This document shows, one piece after another, positions 23,566 through 33,968 of a DNA stretch of 64,000 bases (positions are counted from its first letter, which is position 1; every line of letters begins with the position of its first letter). Below the pieces are notes generated by a model. It was not told the DNA's origin, ran no database searches, and was given only the letters and a program-made list of their open reading frames with translations. The stretch is from Torymus aiolomorphi. Taxonomy: Eukaryota; Arthropoda; Insecta; Hymenoptera; Torymidae. Both the position numbers and the translations under genes were made by a program. The stretch covers positions 217,856,876 through 217,920,875 of the forward strand of contig CM070873.1 in assembly GCA_036365515.1 (NCBI GenBank), in the 5' to 3' direction.

Positions 23566-23738
23566 TCTAAATTTACTCGTCGGAAGGTTACGACTATGTT
23601 TATTATCCGTTATGAAAGATTTAATAATTAAATAATCTAAATAAGAAATGAGACGTACGAATCTTATTTTTTAGCATTAACTGCTGCTCCGAATTGCGCT
23701 TGTTAGTTATGTAGGTTGTGCTATACCTAACTTCAGGT

Positions 23739-23830
23739 ATCAGAATAGAGCCGGACTTGGCCCTGTATAAGAATTCATTTGGGGAATCAGAATAGAGCCG
23801 GACTTGGCCCTGTGCAGGACTCATTTTGGT
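23739..23830. repeat. Two tandem ~47-bp units
   Basis: ATCAGAATAGAGCCGGACTT followed by GGCCCTGT occurs at 23739 and 23787. Flanking sequence (23840-24000) repeats parts of the motif (AGGCCCGGAATAG, CAGGGCCAACATATC). No gene. Confidence 0.8.
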
Positions 23831-24212
23831 GAGTCAATAAAAATGGAAGCCTATTCAGGCCCGGAATAGCCCCTCGTCACATGCCTGTACAGGCGCACGA
23901 AGTAAATTTTAGGCATACCTTTTCAGGGCCAACATATCCGATCAGACATGCCTGAGCCAATTTCTACTCGGGTCGCTTCGCTCGTCGCCCCCCTTTTCCT
24001 ATGTAAAAACTTCGTTTTCACATAATATGCACGACTGCAATGCTGAGGAGAACTCTATACTTCTATTATGGCAGAAATTGTAATACTTTATCGTTTTTAT
24101 CATTTAAAATAAACATAAAAACACCGGCAGTAAAATTTAAATAATAATTATCCATTTACTTTTACACATTTATTTCTTCTTTTTTGTAGAAGGTTTGCGT
24201 TTTAATTCTACA
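23831..24212. other. No gene; spacer
   Basis: GC-richer to 24010, with CTCGGGTCGCTTCGCTCGTC, then AT-rich. Nothing assigned. Confidence 0.4.
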
Positions 24213-24730
24213 TATGAGGCGTTTCACGTCAACTGTCCCAGCGCGAGTCCTAAATCGTGCTATTTCTAACTCATGTTTATGATACTAAAATGTACTTAAA
24301 AAAATTGTTTGATAAACGTTTTCGACGTATTTTTTCCTCAGCTTTCCAATGACGTAAGCAGATTTCCAAAATTTTTCATTTTCACCTTCAAAAAGTACAA
24401 AACATGTTATATCTCAAAAAGTGTATTTTTAATATTTTTTTTGACCCTCTAGATCGAAAGCTGAGCATTTTTTACGTAGAAAAGGATATTTCCAAAGAGT
24501 CCCCGAGATGTTTTTTGCGAGAAATAGAATGCGAAAGCGTTTTTGAAGATGAAAATGGAAAATTTCGAAAAAACTATCTACATCATTGGAAAGCTGAGGA
24601 AAAAATACGTCGAAAACGCTCATCAAACAATTTTTTTAAGTACTTTTTAGTATCATAAACATGAGTTAGAAATAGCACGATTTAGGGTTCGCGAGCCGCG
24701 CGCTGGGACAGTGACGTGAAACGCCTCATA
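24213..24730. mobile_element. TA-flanked palindromic MITE (Tc1/mariner-type target)
   Basis: TA (24213-24214) and TA (24729-24730) flank TGAGGCGTTTCACGTCA and TGACGTGAAACGCCTCA. Arms of ~160 bp (to about 24375 and from 24565) pair throughout; a second internal pairing (GAGATATAACATG region against its partner) is weaker. TA duplication suggests Tc1/mariner mobilisation. Short open frames inside mirror each other. Confidence 0.7.
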
Positions 24731-26690
24731 TATAAATATATTTAGATAACTTTTTAAATAGTCTATGATGTATATGTATAAATTTATTAAGTATTAATTG
24801 GTATGATTAAAGTGCACATAGGAATATTGAATATAAATACCATGATTGTAGTTATATTTAAAATTAAAAATATAATTTTCATAATTTCTATTATAAATAA
24901 TTATAATAATTGTTTTTTATTTTTATTTATGAAAATGTTATATGGAAACAAAATTTTGTTTTATTATTATCCATAACTTTTGTATTTGATGAAAAAATAT
25001 AGTTCAATTTTATACAATTTTAATCAAAGGTGGAGACTAGCTGCTCACGGACTCACGGGTGTTCCTAACTACACATACCTATAGGATCTCAATTACAAAA
25101 AAATACTCGCGGCACATATGCACATGTATACTAATACCGCGAAAAGGAGAAAAAAACAGAAGGAGAAAGCTGAATACTGATCTGGCTTAGCCCTGCGACC
25201 TGCGTGCATGAGTATAACTATTGCAGCAGTCGTAGCGGCTACCTCGGCTAGGCTGCGTTCGCACACTAAGTACCTACAGCGGAAAAACACATGCGACTCG
25301 CGCGACCACGAGTGCTCCCTGTGTATAAGATATATCTCTATAAGATATGGATTGCGCGCGCTTTCTGCTACTCTCTAGTGAGTAGTGCTAGTGCGGCGGT
25401 CTGGTTTGAGCTGCGATGCTCGTCGGTCGTGTCTGAAGGATCTCGCTCTGTCATTTCTCTCTTTACCTCAAAAGCACTTTCATAATTCATCGCAAGAGGA
25501 TTGGCACGCTCGACTCTCTGTCCTAGACGTGCCCGTCTACAGGTTTTGACGTATTGTGCCAAAGAAACTCAAAATTCTCTCTCTGGAAAATCTTGGAAAC
25601 AGATCGTGGTTACCGGCATGCTTAACCGCCATCTTGAATTCCTGTGGCTGTTGGACTGTGACTTCGGGTCTCCCGCCGTTTTCAATTAGAGTGGCTCTTC
25701 GTTCCTGAAGGAAATAGGTTTTTGATTTTAACCTGGACTCGACGTGAATTCTCGATCTTGTATAGATATGAGTCACTGGCGTGCATATACCTACACCATC
25801 ACCTCGCAAGGGGAGAGACAAAGACACCGAATAAGCAGGGAAAACTGGGAAAACAAATTCCTTCTCCTCACCTTTCACCTAACCAAGATCAAGGTATATT
25901 GCTCATTTCGGTTTTTCATCATTTTTGTTGTTTTTGGCTCGTAGGCTGTTGATTTTCCCCACTTTGATTTGCAGATTTGAGTTTTAAGGTTGGTTTGAGG
26001 AGGGGTCTGTTGGAGTTATAAGTTTTTTGGTTATTTTGCGCGCAGTTTTGCATCAGATTTCAACGGTGTAAAGTGATTTTGGAGCAGGCTCTTTTGCCCT
26101 TTCACTACGAGATTTTAGTTAGTGACGTGCACTATTTGTGCTTTAGACTTGCCTTTCAGATAATATTTTATCTTTCTAAGGCAGAATTTTTTATTAATCT
26201 GTGACTATCGGATTTCCTCACTATTGTTTTAAATAGTGTAGGGTAACCCGATTTTAACTAATCATTAGGAGTATTCCCTGGAATTTTGTTTGGTTTTAAC
26301 TTTATTTCAGTGAAAATCTCCAAAACGAACATATATATGTACCCAACTTATTATTCACATTCTAAATTTTATAGATTGCCATGCTTAAGGACAGACTCAT
26401 GCGTTAGTTTCTGTTAGTAAACAGGCTTACCCTTACCTAATGTATGCGTAACCCTGTTTACTGAAGGACTATAGGAGCTGTGCGCGCTTTTACATCTTCT
26501 AGATACAAGTCTCTTGGGCTCCGAGTTTTGCTTTGGGGAATTTCTCCACATTAAGCAGTATTAAGTTTTTTTAGTTTTTCACCTTCAATTCATTTTGTTT
26601 TATTTTCATCTTTCACATTTATAGCTGTTTTTGACTGTATCCTCTCAGATACTAATTAAATTGATTTTACAGGGATTCTGTTCGTCCGGC
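24731..26690. other. No recognised gene; possible LINE 5' region in the right half
   Basis: 24731-25040 is AT-rich spacer. From about 25080 the composition becomes balanced, with a TATAAGATATATCTCTATAA stretch at 25323 and a GC-rich patch 25360-25550. The short open frames show no domains. The LINE leader could start anywhere from here to about 26690; neither a promoter nor a target duplication fixes it. Confidence 0.35.
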
Positions 26691-26979
26691 TGTGTGCACC
26701 CTTGAATTGCTGCTCGCTGGATGTGAGTTCGATCCTGGTCCGACACTGGTCTCTTTGAGTCTGCTCGTCTGCTGCTAGGGTCTACGCACCACGGGACGGT
26801 AGTCTGGATTTTGGTAACGTCAGTGTTGTTTTACGCGGGTCTCCCTTTGCTGGCTTCGTTACTGACAGTGGAGCCGGTTTAGTCTGGGGTTGAACACTAC
26901 TGGTTTTTCTTTTCTCAATTTATTTATTAGTTTAATTGGGTCTTGATCGGCCTCCTATCCGTATTTTAAACTGGTAAAA

Positions 26980-28186
26980 TGTTTTTTCACAAGAGGCTTT
27001 TTTCTCCTATTTTAGAGAACGGAGCTGGAGGGGGTCAAATCAGTCCCAGTTTAATCTTAGCAAGAGAAGGAATCTTAACGGCTCTAGGGACAATTCAGAG
27101 TCGGATCTGGGTGGTAGGGATTCGCATCTTCATCAGCACGATCTAGCACGAAGCGAAAATAACATGCCTCTCTCAATGCGGGAATCATTTTTATAGTTCC
27201 CATAGAGTCCAGCCTAGTGTATTGGAGCAAATCCCAGGAATGTGTTGTTGGATTTTGAAAGGCAGAAGCTGATTAGGTACGACTCGAATGCCGCAGGGCC
27301 TTTTGCTGTGGAAATGATAGATTTCCAATGATCAAGATCTTTGAGGCAGGTTTTAAAGTTACTGTACTGAGAAAGAACAGTTTGAAGAAAGTATTCCTCT
27401 CGTTTCTTTCGGCGGATGAGGCAAATCAATTTGTAGAAAACGGTGTTAGGTGTATTGGTAGGGATTGGAGGGCCTTATCCCTGATGAAGGTATCTTTAGT
27501 ATAGGTCTAATTATGGGGGTTCTCCCAGACATTCTTAATGACGTAATTGTAAAAGGTATCGTTCGCTCGGAGAATAACATAATTTTAAAATCGGAGAGGA
27601 TTGTAAGGCAAGTTGTTGTTATTGTTAATGAATAGAGACAGCAGAGTTCTAACACAAGTAAACTCAGATAGGGGCAGATTACAACACCGAGCAAGTTAAG
27701 ATCTTTTGCAAAAGAGCACTGCCTAGTTGTTTAGAATTGTATAGGGTTTTTTTTTTCAAAGTCTCTCCTTTCATTTCCATCATACTCAGGTGCTATATGT
27801 GCCAAAGGTTTGGTCATGGTTCAAGGGCCTGCAAGAAATTTTAGATACCTGCGTTGCGCCCAGAATCACGATCGGAATGCGGCATGTAGTGCCCCGTTAT
27901 GTTGCGCAAACTGTGGTAAGCTGCATAGGGCTTCTGATAAGTCTTGTATCTTTTATGAGTTCAATAGGGATATCAATTACATAAGGGCTTCTCACAAGGT
28001 GAGCAGGGTGCAGGCTATTTTTCTGACGAAGCAGAAGTTTAAGAAACATTTGGAAAGAACCGGGACCATTGGAATAGCTTGGCCCAACCCTTATTTTGAC
28101 AGCATTTATATGCTTGAATTTCAGGACATAGAAACTTCTGCTCCGGAAGAAGAAGGTATGGACTCTGACCCTCCCGCTAATCTATA
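26980..28186 (+). pseudogene. LINE ORF1 (gag-like nucleic-acid-binding protein), frame-broken
   Basis: Read in pieces in all three frames. 27040-27195 encodes a polar linker (SESDLGGRDSHLHQHDLAR) and ends in TAG. Around 27276 RYDSNAAGPFAVEMID matches the 'Y..…GPF.V' start of the ORF1 core domain of I/R1/Jockey elements. 27319-27500 (EAGFKVTVLRKNSLKKVF, ADEANQFVENGVRCIG) and 27508-27635 (GVLPDILNDVIVKGIV) continue it in shifted frames. The first zinc knuckle (CYMCQRFGHGSRAC) is at about 27790-27832; a one-base shift then leads into two more (CAQNHDRNAAC, CCANCGKLHRASDKSC, about 27855-27950). At least three frameshifts. The product would coat the RNA in an RNP. Confidence 0.75.
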
Positions 28187-28527
28187 GGGTTTATCATCGG
28201 CACTTTCTCCTCAGTCTCCTTCTGAGAATTCCTCAGCTATTAATTCTTCTCAAGCTTTATCTTCTTAACAAGTAGTCCCTACTGTAGTCAATGAGGTAGA
28301 ATTATCAGCCGCCCCTTCCTCCTCGTCTGGAGGAAGTGGCTCTGTTCGGAGCTCTCCCAGCAGGGTTAAATCTTCCCCCTTTTACGCAGACTCTACAACC
28401 GCAGCTAGAATTTCCAAAGAGAAAAAAAAATAAAATTATGAAAAGTAATATTTTAAAAGCATCGAAAATATATTTAAAAAGCGCAGGAGGTGGAAATAAG
28501 CGCCAAAGAGGTAGTTAATTTTAGTCA

Positions 28528-28627
28528 TGAATAATATAGCGTATTTGAATTATAATGGGGTTAAGGAGAAGTGGGCTAAACTGTCGAACTTCATTCCGAA
28601 GCTCGAAATCCTCTGTTTTGCTCAAAC
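28528..28627 (+). pseudogene. LINE ORF2, first ~33 residues (endonuclease start)
   Basis: ATG at 28528 opens MNNIAYLNYNGVKEKWAKLS, with the N-x-N-G catalytic-site start and a downstream CFAQT of APE-type endonucleases. The frame is cut at 28627 by the TAA-flanked insertion and resumes in register-compatible form at 33969, where the expected K-L-T continuation is found. Confidence 0.75.
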
Positions 28628-29674
28628 TAACAAGGAAGGTACCCCAAGTGTCAGTCGCCGATTTTGACAATATTGTAATATGTTATAGTACTTGGAAAAA
28701 TAATACTATACGTATTTTTTATCGGCCGATATTCACTTTTAGAGGATAAAATTTACCCCTAAAGTTCATCTCCGAAAATCGTTTTTTTTTGGAATATTTC
28801 ATAAATGAATAAAGATATCTTCATAAAACCAACGCTAAAATATTTAGAATAAAAAAGACTATAAAACTGCACCATTTTCAATTTTAAGGGTGCAACCCCT
28901 ATTTTTAAAAGAGCAAAATCTTATTTTTTTAAGCGATTTTCGGCTACAAAAATATTAGTACGTTGTATATTTTTCAAAAATCTATTCTATTTGGAAGAAT
29001 ATTGAAAAGTAAAGTTGACATATCGAGGTTTTTGAAGAAATAATATTTTTAGGGGTAGCTACCCTTCATTATATTTTTTTCATTAATTAAGTTTTCAAGA
29101 GTTTTATAACCTTAAAATTCACTTAAATAAAGTGAGATTGATTAAAAAAAGGAATATTTATAAATTTAATTTTTATAATAAGGGTAACATCCCCTATTTC
29201 TTTGGTGCAAAACCTTTTTTCTTCAAGTATGAAAATTTGTATTATATAATACATTATTTTTTAACTCGATCTAGTTGAAAGAATATCATGAATAAAATTG
29301 ATGTATTTCGAAAATTTTACGAAACAACTTTTCATGAGACTTTAATATCCCCCTACTTTGATCTATTACCGTATTTAAAAAAATGAAAGTCAAATAAAAT
29401 AATTTGAGAAAATGGTTTCTATAAGTAATAATCACAGTTATGTGTTTTGAAATAAGCAAAAAAAATATTTTTATGGAATAAAAACTATGTACTAGATATA
29501 CAACTTGATATAACACTCATTTGCCTTTAGATTTTTGTTAATGTAATGGAGTGAAAATAAAACAATATTTGAATATTAATGCTTACAGGAACGACTGGAA
29601 GTTATCCAACCATGATGTTTACGGATTCCGCGTATGAAAAAATTTTGTTAAAACAAACAAAAACATTGTTTGCA

Positions 29675-30000
29675 ACATTTTTCAGACAATGTGATGTTCA
29701 TGAATGAAGACTTTAATTTGCATATGAGAAATAATATAATTAGATTACAGTCGTTAGTTCATAATCAGTTCTCATCTCCTCGATATCAAAATCTATTTAA
29801 ATATTCGTGGTATAAAAGTGGTTATCTTGTCAATAAACCAGAGGAATTTGAAAATCCTGTAGTTTCAGTTTTAGACGATCATGTGGAACGTATTGTGAAA
29901 TGGACGGTTGTAATAATATTGCTATAATTCGATGTTTTTGGTGCAAAAAATCGCTTTGTCTGAAACACTTTTTTGAAGGTTATCATTATTGTTCAACTTA
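29675..30000 (+). pseudogene. C-terminal transposase remnant with Cys/His cluster
   Basis: The only coding remnant of the 2-kb element. After an acceptor-like TTTGCAACATTTTTCAG (ending 29687), the frame to ~29875 reads NLHMRNNIIRLQSLVHNQF, then YQNLFKYSWYKSGYL and FENPV. This resembles the C-terminal part of DDE-type transposases of insect elements ('HNQ.S.P.…W..SGY…F.NP'). A frameshift near 29875-29882 leads into CEMDGCNNIAIIRCFWCKKS followed by LC..H…YHYC, a probable zinc-binding knot. Everything N-terminal, including the catalytic acidic residues, is missing. I am fairly sure it is transposase; the superfamily is open. Confidence 0.5.
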
Positions 30001-30585
30001 TGTTCCATATAATTTAATATTGTTTGACTAAAAAGTAGGGGATGTTATCTTTATTATAAAAAGTAAATTTATAAATATTCCATTTTTTAATCAATCTCAC
30101 TTTATTTAAGTGAATTTTAAGGTCATATAACTCATGAAAAATTAATTAATGAAAAAAATGTAATGAAGGGTAGTTACCCCTAAAAATATTATTTCTTCAA
30201 AAACCTCGATATTTCAATTTTACTTTTCAATATTTTTTCAAATAGAATACATTTTTAAAAAATATACAACGTACTAATATTCTGTAGCTGAAAACCGCTT
30301 AAAAAACTAAGATTTTGCTCTTTTAAAAATAGGGATTGCACCCTTAAAATTGAAAATGGTGCAATTTCATAGTCTTCTTTATTCTAAATATTTTCAACTG
30401 ATAAGAATTTTTCCATCGGTCTTACAGTCTTACAAATTAAATTAAAATAATTAATATTTATGGCAGTCAGATTGCCCTTGTTTATACTCACCCCCACAGA
30501 ATCTGAAATAAAAACTTAATTAAAACCTGGAAAAAACTTTGTTAGCAAAGGACGATCTGACTGCCCCCCATCTCCAAATTGCCTA

Positions 30586-30625
30586 ACGTTTCGAGCCCGC
30601 TCCGGCTCCTCCTCAGGGACTGAAA
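30586..30625 (-). ncRNA. Candidate hammerhead-type ribozyme core, minus PLE copy
   Basis: Minus strand shows CCTGAGGAG, GAGCC…GGCTC (possible stem II) and CGAAAC. This matches the hammerhead core CUGANGA…GAAA. PLE terminal repeats are known to carry hammerhead motifs. Stems I and III are not evident, and stem II needs an unpaired G after the core. Confidence 0.35.
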
Positions 30626-30724
30626 TGAAACCCGCGATACACCTCCTTATATACCCCCATACCCTCTTCTTTTCTCTTACCCCCACCACCATCCACTTTC
30701 CCCTCTTCAACCTTCCATTCTCAC

Positions 30725-31405
30725 TTAAATTAATAAAGAATGATAAATAATATCTAATTCACTTGACTCTATCATTAAATTTACATTATTCCGATTTCTT
30801 AGAATGTGAATACTTTCAAGGCTTTCCCTCTTATATTTATTCTTAATCCCATGTTCCAAAATATCCACACTCCTAAAATCGAAAGAATGCAAACTATTTA
30901 AACAATGTTCTTTCAAACCCGATGTACAACTTGAGCTGCGTAAACTATATTGATGTTCATATATTCTCTTTTTCAAATATCTACCCGTTTGACCAATATA
31001 ACAATCATAACAATTCCTACAATTAATTTTATAAACTACTCCCGATTTTAAACATTTATCATCCTTGTCTTTACAATTACTAAATAACCTTTCTAAATTA
31101 TTATCGTTTCTAAAGAAAACTTGAATATTATGTTTACTAAAAACCCTTCTAATCCTTTCCGACAAACCTCTAACATATGGTAAACTAAAATATGCGTTCT
31201 TTCCATTTCTATTCCTTGTTTGATTATCTACCCACTGCTTCAATCCACCATTATAAATTTCCCACACTCTCTCATCAATCATTTTATCAATAAATTTTAC
31301 CGAATAACTATTCTTAATAAATGTTTCTCTAATTAAATTTAAATTCTTTTTCCTAAAATCTTTATGTGACAATTTAATCGCTCTGTCAATGACACCCTTG
31401 ATCAA
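30725..31405 (-). CDS. PLE ORF C-terminal part with GIY-YIG endonuclease (truncated copy)
   Basis: A 226-residue uninterrupted frame. Residues 1-110 correspond to the thumb/connector of the PLE reverse transcriptase (WEIYNGGLKQ, NAYFSLPYVRGLSERIRRVF). Residues ~120-205 carry the GIY-YIG endonuclease: SGVVYKINC as the GIY-like strand, CYIGQTGRYLKKRIYEH as the YIG helix, and a downstream SLRSSS…HCLN. The Cys pairs before and in the domain (KC, NC..C) are typical of PLEs. It begins inside the RT, exactly where the inverted copy joins the plus copy, so no RT palm is present. It is better preserved than the plus copy. Confidence 0.8.
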   Translation of the reverse strand: MIKGVIDRAIKLSHKDFRKKNLNLIRETFIKNSYSVKFIDKMIDERVWEIYNGGLKQWVDNQTRNRNGKNAYFSLPYVRGLSERIRRVFSKHNIQVFFRNDNNLERLFSNCKDKDDKCLKSGVVYKINCRNCYDCYIGQTGRYLKKRIYEHQYSLRSSSCTSGLKEHCLNSLHSFDFRSVDILEHGIKNKYKRESLESIHILRNRNNVNLMIESSELDIIYHSLLI

Positions 31406-31408
31406 ACT

Positions 31409-33350
31409 AACAATGTTAATAAGGATTGGTTTAGAAATTTAACTGACAAAGTAATACCAGAAGAAGTGTTAATAATCATGTCAAAGGGTGCTAAATTTGG
31501 AATATCATATTCAAGTAAAGCTCTTCCGATCAAGAATATCATCGCTGAGGTAGAAAGTAGTATGAGTAATTTTAATCTAGAGTTTAAAAAAGAATGTAGG
31601 AGTTCTTTAGTTAAAGTTATTGATAATTTTAAAAGAGAACATAGATTTGATAATTATTTGAACAGTAATTTGTTGCATGAATTAAAAATAACGAAGAAAT
31701 TCTTGAGAGAGAATCCAAATATGATCTTCCAAATAGCAGATAAAGGAAATGTAACTGTAGTTTCAGATAAAAGGGATTATATAAATAAAATTCAACTTAT
31801 GTTGGATGATGATACCACTTACGTGAAAATTAGGAATCCACATATCAATAGACTACAAGATAAATTGAAAGAATTATTGATGCATTGGAAAACAAAAGCT
31901 TATATTAAGGATAGTATGTTTAAATATTTAAAATGTGAAAATGGCACTGTAGCTAAATGTTATGGGCTTTCTAAGATTCACAAAGAACAGTTGACATATA
32001 GAATAATAATATCATCGATAAATTTTCCGACGTATAGACTTGCTAGATTTTTGTCTAATATATTGTTCAAGATAGTGGGTAAAACAAATTCATATATTAA
32101 AGATAGGTGGAGTTTTTATGATATAATGAAAGATATTGTTATTCCGAATGATCATAGGATGGTTTCATTGGATGTGGTGTCTGTTTACAAATATACCTTT
32201 AGAGTTGTTGAATGATATTATACGAGATAAATGGTCTGAAATTAAAGTACATACTAGTTTAACAAAAGATAAATTTATAAAGGCACTTAATTTGTTTTTA
32301 AAAAACACAATTTTTTCTTTTGATAATAGTTTCTATGAGCAAAGATATGGCTGTCCAATGGGATCACCTTTGTCACCTGTTATAGCGAATTTAGTAATGG
32401 AAAAATTGGAAAGTGTTGCTTTGTCTAAGTTGGTTTTTCAGCCAATTACTTTTAAAAGATATGTTGATGACATTTTTGCAGTTGTACCTGAATGTTTTGT
32501 GGATGAAATGGTGCATGTGTTTAATTCTATCCATGATAGAATTAAATTCACAAAAGAAGTTGAGAAAGATAATCAATTGAGTTTTTTAGATATTAGAGTC
32601 ATCAGAGTTAATAATAATAGAGTGAAATTAGATTGGTATAGAAAACCTACCTGGTCAGGTAGATTTTTAAATTTTGATTCTCACCACCAATTCGGAAACA
32701 AGACAGGTGCGATCAAGGGTGTCATTGACAGAGTGATTAAATTGTCACATAAAGATTTTAGGAAAAAGAATTTAAATTAGTTAGAGAAACATTTATTAAG
32801 AATAGTTATTCGGTAAAATTTATTGATAAAATGATTGATGAGAGAGTGTGGGAAATTTATAATGGTGGATTGAAGCATCGGGTAGATAATCAAACAAGGA
32901 ATAGTAATGGAAAGAACGCATATTTTAGTTTACCATATGTTAGAGGTTTGTCGGAAAGGATTAGAAGGGTTTTTAGTAAACATAATATTCAAGTTTTCTT
33001 TAGAAACGATAATAATTTAGAAAGGTTATTTAGTAATTGTAAAGACAAGGATGATAAATGTTTAAAATCGGGAGTAGTTTATAAAATTAATTGTAGGAAT
33101 TGTTATGGTTGTTATATTGGTCAAATGGGTAGATATTTGAAAAAGAGAATATATGAACATCAATATAGTTTACGCAGCTCAAGTTGTAGATCGGGTTTGA
33201 AAGAACATTGTTTAAATAGTTTGCATTCTTTCGATTTTGGGAGTGTGGATATTTTGGAACATGGGATTAAGAATAATATAAGAGGGAAAGCCTTGAAAGT
33301 ATTCACATTCTAAGAAATCGGAATAATGTAAATTTAATGATAGAGTGAAG
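31409..33350 (+). pseudogene. PLE reverse transcriptase-GIY-YIG ORF, two frameshifts
   Basis: The coding frame is already open at 31409, upstream of the ATG at 31466 (WFRNLTDKVIPEEVL), so the copy is 5' truncated. N-terminal RT region 31466-32190 (IADKGNVTVV, CYGLSKIHKEQ, MVSLDVVS). A frameshift near 32187 shifts into 32190-32780 with the palm: GCPMGSPLSPVIANLVME (~32350) and the catalytic YVDDIFAV (~32460), then LSFLDIRV. A second shift at about 32780 leads to the thumb and GIY-YIG domain to 33313 (CYIGQMGRYLKKRIYEH). Comparison with the minus copy shows where single bases were lost. Family role: RT uses chromosome ends or nicks as primers; GIY-YIG nicks target DNA. Confidence 0.85.
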
Positions 33351-33489
33351 CAAATTAGATAACATTTATCATTCTTTATTAATTTAAGTGAGAATGGAAG
33401 GTTGGAGAGGGGAAAGTGGATGGTGGTGGGGGTAAGAGAAAAGAAAAGGGTATGGGTGTATATAAGGAGGTGTATCGCGGCTTTCATTT

Positions 33490-33526
33490 CAGTCCCTGAA
33501 GAGGAGCCGGAGCGGGCTTGAAACGT
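33490..33526 (+). ncRNA. Candidate hammerhead-type ribozyme core, plus PLE copy
   Basis: CCTGAAGAG, GAGCC…GGCTT and TGAAAC. The last stem II pair changes from G-C to G-U relative to the other copy and the variable core position changes G to A; both keep the CUGANGA/GAAA consensus. Confidence 0.35.
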
Positions 33527-33968
33527 TGGGCAATTTGGTGGTGGGGGGCAGTCAGATCGTCCTTTGCTAACAAAGTTTTTTCCAGGTTTTAATTAAGTTT
33601 TTATTTCAAATTCTGTGGGGGTGATTATAAACAAGGGCAATCTGACTGCCATAAATATTAATTATTTTAATTTAATTTGTAAGACTGTAAGACCGATGGA
33701 AAAATTCTTATCAGTTGATAGTAAATTGCAGTCGACATAAGTAATATTTTTAATTCTAAATATTTTGGCGTTGGTTTTATGAAGATATCTTTATTCGTTT
33801 ATGAAATATTCCAAAGAAACGATTTTCAGGGGTGAACTTTAGGGGTAAATTTTACCCCCTAAAAGTAAATATCGGACGATAAAAAATACGTATATTCGTA
33901 TTTTTTAAGTACTATAACATATTGTAATATTATCAAAATCGGCGACTGACACTTGGGGTACCTTCCTT

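Larger units (their letters stand above)
30395..33752 (+). mobile_element. Penelope-like element (PLE), two copies in inverted arrangement
   Basis: ATTCTAAATATTTT at 30381-30394 and at 33753-33766 is a 14-bp target duplication inside the right arm of the 28628-33968 element. A 5'-truncated minus copy (30395-31405) is joined head to head with a longer plus copy (31406-33752); the two terminal regions (30395-30730 and 33360-33752) are near-identical in inverted orientation. A partial inverted copy upstream of the main copy is a known PLE arrangement. The GIY-YIG-containing coding region places it among endonuclease-positive PLEs. Confidence 0.85.
28628..33968. mobile_element. 5.3-kb terminal-inverted-repeat element with TAA duplication
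   Basis: TAA at 28625-28627 and again after 33966 flank ends CAAGGAAGGTACCCCAAGTG and CACTTGGGGTACCTTCCTTG. The inverted repeats are very long: 28628-29215 pairs with 30035-30394 plus 33767-33966. Without the later Penelope insertion the element is about 2 kb. TAA duplications fit PIF/Harbinger (TWA), but the coding remnant does not let me name the superfamily. It lies in the endonuclease region of the LINE; removing it restores a plausible ORF2 join. Confidence 0.8.

Noticed and set aside
24404..24658. 84-residue frame in the TA MITE
   Set aside because: Sits across the palindrome; the opposite strand has an equivalent frame.
25291..25952. Several 60-110-residue frames as a candidate host gene or LINE ORF
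   Set aside because: No domain, mutually overlapping on both strands, and no clear splice or start context.
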